The notes under the pieces are model-generated. The model ran no database searches. It saw only the letters and a program-made list of their open reading frames with translations, and was not told the origin of the DNA. A stretch of DNA of 19,012 nt from Luminiphilus sp. (GTDB lineage Bacteria > Pseudomonadota > Gammaproteobacteria > Pseudomonadales > Halieaceae), in assembly GCA_024638905.1 (NCBI GenBank), contig JAHEJH010000015.1, forward strand, positions 1 through 19,012, given 5' to 3'. The position numbers were made by a program, and so were the translations under genes. Within the stretch, counting starts at the first letter, position 1. Every line of letters begins with the position of its first letter. Shown one piece after another: positions 16,185 to 19,012 of this stretch.

Positions 16185-17183
16185 ATGCCAGCACGACGCG
16201 CCCCTGCTGAATTCTCATTGTCCTTTCTGGACGTGATCTGCTGTGGCTTTGGTGCCGTGATTCTATTGCTGATGATTACCAAGACCGTGCAACCACAGGT
16301 GATTGAGCAAGCCATGGTCGATGCTGAATCGGCGGTCTCCGAGTTGACCGAGCAGCTGTTTGAGATCCGCGGCGAGACCACCATCCTCAACCGCGACCTC
16401 AATGTGAAGCGCGAACAGATCTCGGATTACGAGGAGAAAATTGCAATTCTGCAGGGCACCTTGGCACGCACGCGCTCCGAGTACGACGCGCTCAGCACGT
16501 CGCAAAATGCCAACGCCATCATCCGTGAACAACTGGCTATCGCCAGACAGCAGCTCTCGGAAGAAGAACTAAGGCTACTGGGTCGCAACGCCGAGAAAAA
16601 GAATCAGCTCATAGGCGGTATTCCGGTCGACAGCGAATACATCATCTTCATTATCGACACCTCGGGCTCGATGTTCTCCTATGCATGGGAACGCATGCTT
16701 CAGGAGATGGAAGCGACACTGAACATCTATCCTGAAGTCAAAGGCATTCAGGTGCTTAATGACATGGGCAATTATCTATTCAGCCGCTACCGTGGCGAAT
16801 GGATACCGGATACCCCGGCCCGCCGTAGCCTGATCCTGCAGAACCTGCGCAATTGGAATGTGTTCTCCAATTCATCACCGGTAGAGGGCATCACCAATGC
16901 AGTACGCACCTTCTACGACCCCGGCAAGAAAATTTCGATTTATGTATTCGGCGATGAATTCACCGGCGCCTCGATTCAGGAAGTGGTGCAAACCGTGGAC
17001 CGTTTGAACGCAGAGGCTGCGGGTGGCGAGCGTCGCGTGCGCATCCACGCGGTGGGCTTTCCCGTACAGTTCATTAGGCCTCCTGAGCTGCAGGCGACGG
17101 GAGTACGGTTTGCTACACTGATGCGAGAACTGACCCTAAGGAATGGGGGTAGCTTCGTTGGTCTCAACGATTTTCGACCTTAA
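16185..17183 (+). CDS. Membrane-anchored VWA protein with ExbD-like Asp-containing helix (second copy)
   Basis: This 332-residue protein lies 9 bases after its neighbour and shares its plan: basic N-terminus, transmembrane segment at about 11-32 starting SLSFLDVICCGFGAV with Asp16, coiled coil at about 34-140, then a VWA domain. The MIDAS loop is D158-T-S160-G-S162; Asp257 in VFGDEF fits the last MIDAS position, while the middle Thr is not obvious (S230/S231 of SSPVEG may replace it). The membrane segment is closely similar to the first copy but the VWA regions are strongly diverged, so the pair is an old duplication with specialised ends. Two different Asp-bearing helices could form a heterodimer inside one pentameric channel. 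The end of this gene overlaps the next by 41 bases. Confidence 0.85.
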   Translation: MPARRAPAEFSLSFLDVICCGFGAVILLLMITKTVQPQVIEQAMVDAESAVSELTEQLFEIRGETTILNRDLNVKREQISDYEEKIAILQGTLARTRSEYDALSTSQNANAIIREQLAIARQQLSEEELRLLGRNAEKKNQLIGGIPVDSEYIIFIIDTSGSMFSYAWERMLQEMEATLNIYPEVKGIQVLNDMGNYLFSRYRGEWIPDTPARRSLILQNLRNWNVFSNSSPVEGITNAVRTFYDPGKKISIYVFGDEFTGASIQEVVQTVDRLNAEAAGGERRVRIHAVGFPVQFIRPPELQATGVRFATLMRELTLRNGGSFVGLNDFRP

Positions 17184-17961
17184 TCCGTCCGGATTCGGAC
17201 GATGGCTTTTCATGCTGTGCTTCACGCTGCTCGCTGCAGGGTGTTCCACCAAGCAGGTGGTCGTTGAGGGCAATTTCCCCAAGCCGCTGCTTGATCCACT
17301 GCCGATTACGCTGGGCGTGATCTATCCCTCCGCCTTTGCCGACCACGAATTTTTCGATGAGGCAAAAGGGCGCGCCGACTCTGACTGGCTGGTGAAAACA
17401 GGCGAGGCGCAGGTTGAGTTTTGGGACATCCTGTTCGATGGCATGTTCGATGAGGTGGTGCACATCCGTGACTGGGAAACCGTTCAGCGCCGAGCGCCAG
17501 AAATCGACGGTGTGCTGATACCCGCCATCGGCGACTTGCAGTACACGATCCCGACCCACACCAACGTCAAGATCTATGAGATCTGGATGCGCTATGAATT
17601 CCGTTTGGTGGACATTGCCGCCATCCATCAACAGGAAGACGGGGCACTGAGCTTCAACCCTGATGAGCGTCTTGCCGACTGGCCCATCACGGCCTACGGC
17701 AAGACACCTACTGCCTTTCTGCAAACCGATGAAGAAGCCGTCAACCTTGCCGCAGTGGTTGCGCTCCGTGACGCGGGCGCAAACTTCGTCACCTCATTCG
17801 GCGCCACGCCCGACGTCGCTGTATGGCTGGACGGTATCGCGAGACGCGAACAGGATGCCGCGCGCTCATCGAACGATCAGGCGGGCGATCCTCAACCTGT
17901 CGTCGATTCAGCCGAGGCATCCCCCGCCGAGGGCGAGGCGGACAGCGGAGAGGCGCTATGA
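17143..17961 (+). CDS. Lipoprotein of unknown function
   Basis: The frame gives 272 residues from ATG 17143, overlapping the second VWA gene by 41 bases. A TTG at 17158, preceded by a G-rich stretch at 17145-17150, is an equally plausible start and would leave a 26-base overlap. Either start gives a signal with FGRWLFMLCFTLLAAGC and lipidation at Cys34 (numbered from 17143); the next residue is Ser, predicting the outer membrane. The mature part has alternating strands and helices (PLPITLGVIYP, FWDILFDGMFDEVVHIRDW, IDGVLIPAIGDLQY, IYEIWMRYEFRLVD, WPITAYGKTPTAF) of the kind seen in CsgG/TolB/LpoB-like lipoproteins, and an acidic Ala/Glu/Pro tail (235-272). I know of no named family. It overlaps the next lipoprotein gene by 4 bases. 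Confidence 0.75.
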   Translation: MGVASLVSTIFDLNPSGFGRWLFMLCFTLLAAGCSTKQVVVEGNFPKPLLDPLPITLGVIYPSAFADHEFFDEAKGRADSDWLVKTGEAQVEFWDILFDGMFDEVVHIRDWETVQRRAPEIDGVLIPAIGDLQYTIPTHTNVKIYEIWMRYEFRLVDIAAIHQQEDGALSFNPDERLADWPITAYGKTPTAFLQTDEEAVNLAAVVALRDAGANFVTSFGATPDVAVWLDGIARREQDAARSSNDQAGDPQPVVDSAEASPAEGEADSGEAL

Positions 17962-18641
17962 GCGGGCAGCGGATTGACCGACAAACAGCCCATACTGCAG
18001 GACTGATCCTGCTGGCAGTGCTTTTAGGCGGGTGCGTGAACGCCACCGTCGATGAGATGACCTACAACGAGCCGGTGGCTGGCATTGGTGAGTCCAGCGT
18101 GGTCATTCTCGGCAGACGCCACAAGCCGGACTACGACACGGAGTTTGATTTCATTGAGTGCATTGGGGATCATATCCACAGTGGCGACCCCAGTATCGAA
18201 GTGATCAATGAAATTGCCTTTATCAACCAGTTCTATCCCTGGTTCGAACCGCGCACCGCGCCGCTGCAACCGCAAACGATAGATCGCTTACTGCAACTGC
18301 CCCCGGTCGCAGCGCGCTTTGACGAGATGAAACTCGAGTACATGATCTGGATCGACGGCAACACCGAGAACACCGAGAGCACCGGATCGATGAGTTGCGG
18401 CATCGGCCCAGGGGTCGCGGGCTGCTTTGGCTTTGGCACCTGGGGTACGGAATCTGAGTACGAAGCCACCATTTGGGATTTCACCGACCAGGTCGAGGTA
18501 GGCCGGGTTAGCGCCCAGACCAGCGGGCAGAACTACATGCCCGCCGTGGTCGTGCCGATTCCGATCATCGCGCCAGTACAAGGCACGGCCTGTGACAGTC
18601 TGGGCGATCAGCTGCTGGAATATCTCTCGGCCTTTCACTGA
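17958..18641 (+). CDS. Lipoprotein of unknown function
   Basis: This 227-residue lipoprotein starts at ATG 17958, overlapping the previous stop by 4 bases (ATGA); the frame is open upstream, but this start gives the expected signal. Lipobox LGGC puts the lipid on Cys26, followed by Val, predicting the outer membrane. The mature part contains SSVVILGRRH, FDFIECIGDHIHSGDPSIEVINEIAFINQFYPWFEPRTAP, and a region YMIWIDGNTENTESTGSMSCGIGPGVAGCFGFGTWGTESEYEATIWDF rich in Gly and Thr. It contains six further Cys-type positions including C140s-region CGIGPGVAGC-like spacing, so a periplasmic disulfide is likely. Strand patterns such as EYEATIWDFTDQVEVGRVSA suggest a beta-rich end. No named family recognised. 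Its position beside another lipoprotein and an M48 protease suggests outer-membrane assembly or quality control. Confidence 0.75.
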   Translation: MSGQRIDRQTAHTAGLILLAVLLGGCVNATVDEMTYNEPVAGIGESSVVILGRRHKPDYDTEFDFIECIGDHIHSGDPSIEVINEIAFINQFYPWFEPRTAPLQPQTIDRLLQLPPVAARFDEMKLEYMIWIDGNTENTESTGSMSCGIGPGVAGCFGFGTWGTESEYEATIWDFTDQVEVGRVSAQTSGQNYMPAVVVPIPIIAPVQGTACDSLGDQLLEYLSAFH

Positions 18642-18644
18642 GTC

Positions 18645-19012
18645 ATGAACGCTCTCTTCGCGCAGCGAATTTTTGTACTGACACTCACAGCGCTCCTGTG
18701 GGCGGGCAGTGTCAGTGCCGCCTCCACCGTCACCATCGGCGGTAAATCCGTAGAACTGCCCGATGACATCGCGGAGGAACATCAAAAGCTCATCGATAAC
18801 ATTGGGATCTACGATGATCCAGAGCTCGACGCTTATGTTCGGGGGGTGGGTGAACGGCTATTGCGCGACTCGGGCATCACCAAGCCAGAATTCAGCTTTA
18901 CGCTGCTGGACTCACCTGACATCAATGCCTTCGCGCTGCCGGGCGGGCTGATTTACGTCAACCGCGGCCTCTTGGCGTATCTCGACACCGAGGCGGAGCT
19001 CGCCGGCGTACT
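18645..19012 (+). CDS. M48 family metalloprotease, N-terminal part (cut by right edge)
   Basis: The ATG at 18645, 3 bases after the previous stop, opens a frame that runs off the window (122 complete codons). Residues 1-24 are a signal peptide (core IFVLTLTALLWAGSVSA). The rest matches the start of periplasmic M48 peptidases of the BepA/Oma1 type: DDPELDAYVRGVGERLLRDSG, FTLLDSPDINAFALPGGLIYVNRGLLAYLDTEAELAGVL. In this family that last segment runs directly into the HExxH zinc site, which falls just outside the window, so catalytic competence cannot be checked. BepA degrades or rescues stalled outer-membrane proteins such as LptD. Tight spacing makes it part of the operon; it may process or control quality of the lipoproteins encoded just before it. 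Confidence 0.88.
   Translation, partial: MNALFAQRIFVLTLTALLWAGSVSAASTVTIGGKSVELPDDIAEEHQKLIDNIGIYDDPELDAYVRGVGERLLRDSGITKPEFSFTLLDSPDINAFALPGGLIYVNRGLLAYLDTEAELAGV

Noticed and set aside
13021..17183. Zorya-type phage defence (MotA-like ZorA plus ZorB)
   Set aside because: There is a MotA-like gene, but the Asp-helix partners end in VWA rather than an OmpA-like peptidoglycan-binding domain, and no ZorC, ZorD or ZorE-type gene is present.
10623..17183. Type VI secretion threonine-phosphorylation module (TagR-like domain, FHA-like domain, VWA)
   Set aside because: No kinase, phosphatase or structural type VI gene is present in the window; the similarity is at the level of domain style only.

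Overview
The window looks like chromosomal DNA of a GC-rich marine-type gammaproteobacterium. Protein style (cinA, pdxH, periplasmic gamma-glutamyltransferase, TesB-like thioesterase, many lipoproteins) suggests something like the OM60/NOR5 (Halieaceae) group, but that placement is inference and no rRNA or marker gene supports it. I see no tRNA, rRNA, CRISPR array, transposase, integrase or clear attachment site. No gene-free stretch exceeds about 300 bases.

Region 1 (1-4896) is ordinary housekeeping content. It holds the C-terminal tail of a small LptM/YifL-like lipoprotein cut by the left edge, then cinA (+), pdxH (-), a secreted gamma-glutamyltransferase (+) and a double-hotdog acyl-CoA thioesterase (-).

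Region 2 (5034 to the right edge) is one long, tightly packed run of twelve + strand genes. Neighbours overlap by 1, 4, 4, 11, 1, 41 and 4 bases or are separated by 3-18 bases, so it is very probably a single operon. It starts after a short divergent gap with one reasonable -10 element. In order: (a) an exported TPR-like protein ending in a TonB C-terminal-like domain, (b) a Ser/Gly-rich lipoprotein, (c) a second lipoprotein with an alpha/beta domain and a Gly/Ala hydrophobic segment, (d) a single-pass TPR protein with a C-terminal PEGA-like domain, (e) a single-pass protein with about five PEGA-like repeats and a degenerate FGE-sulfatase domain, (f) an 88-residue secreted protein, (g) a MotA/TolQ/ExbB-type channel subunit, (h) a degenerate Hsp70/actin-fold protein with a C-terminal FHA-like domain, (i) and (j) two paralogous membrane-anchored VWA proteins, (k) and (l) two lipoproteins, and finally the start of an M48 metalloprotease that runs off the right edge.

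The main inference is that this operon encodes a trans-envelope machine driven by the proton motive force. The two VWA proteins share a transmembrane segment (FxLSFLDxxxCGFGAV) with a buried Asp, resembling the single helix of ExbD/TolR/MotB. Together with the ExbB/TolQ-like subunit and the TonB-like C-terminal domain they would make a motor whose stator-partner helices carry coiled coils and periplasmic VWA domains. PEGA, TPR and lipoprotein components would link inner membrane, periplasm and outer membrane. I do not recognise this as a named system; its closest analogies are Tol/Ton, MotAB and the Myxococcus Agl-Glt complex.
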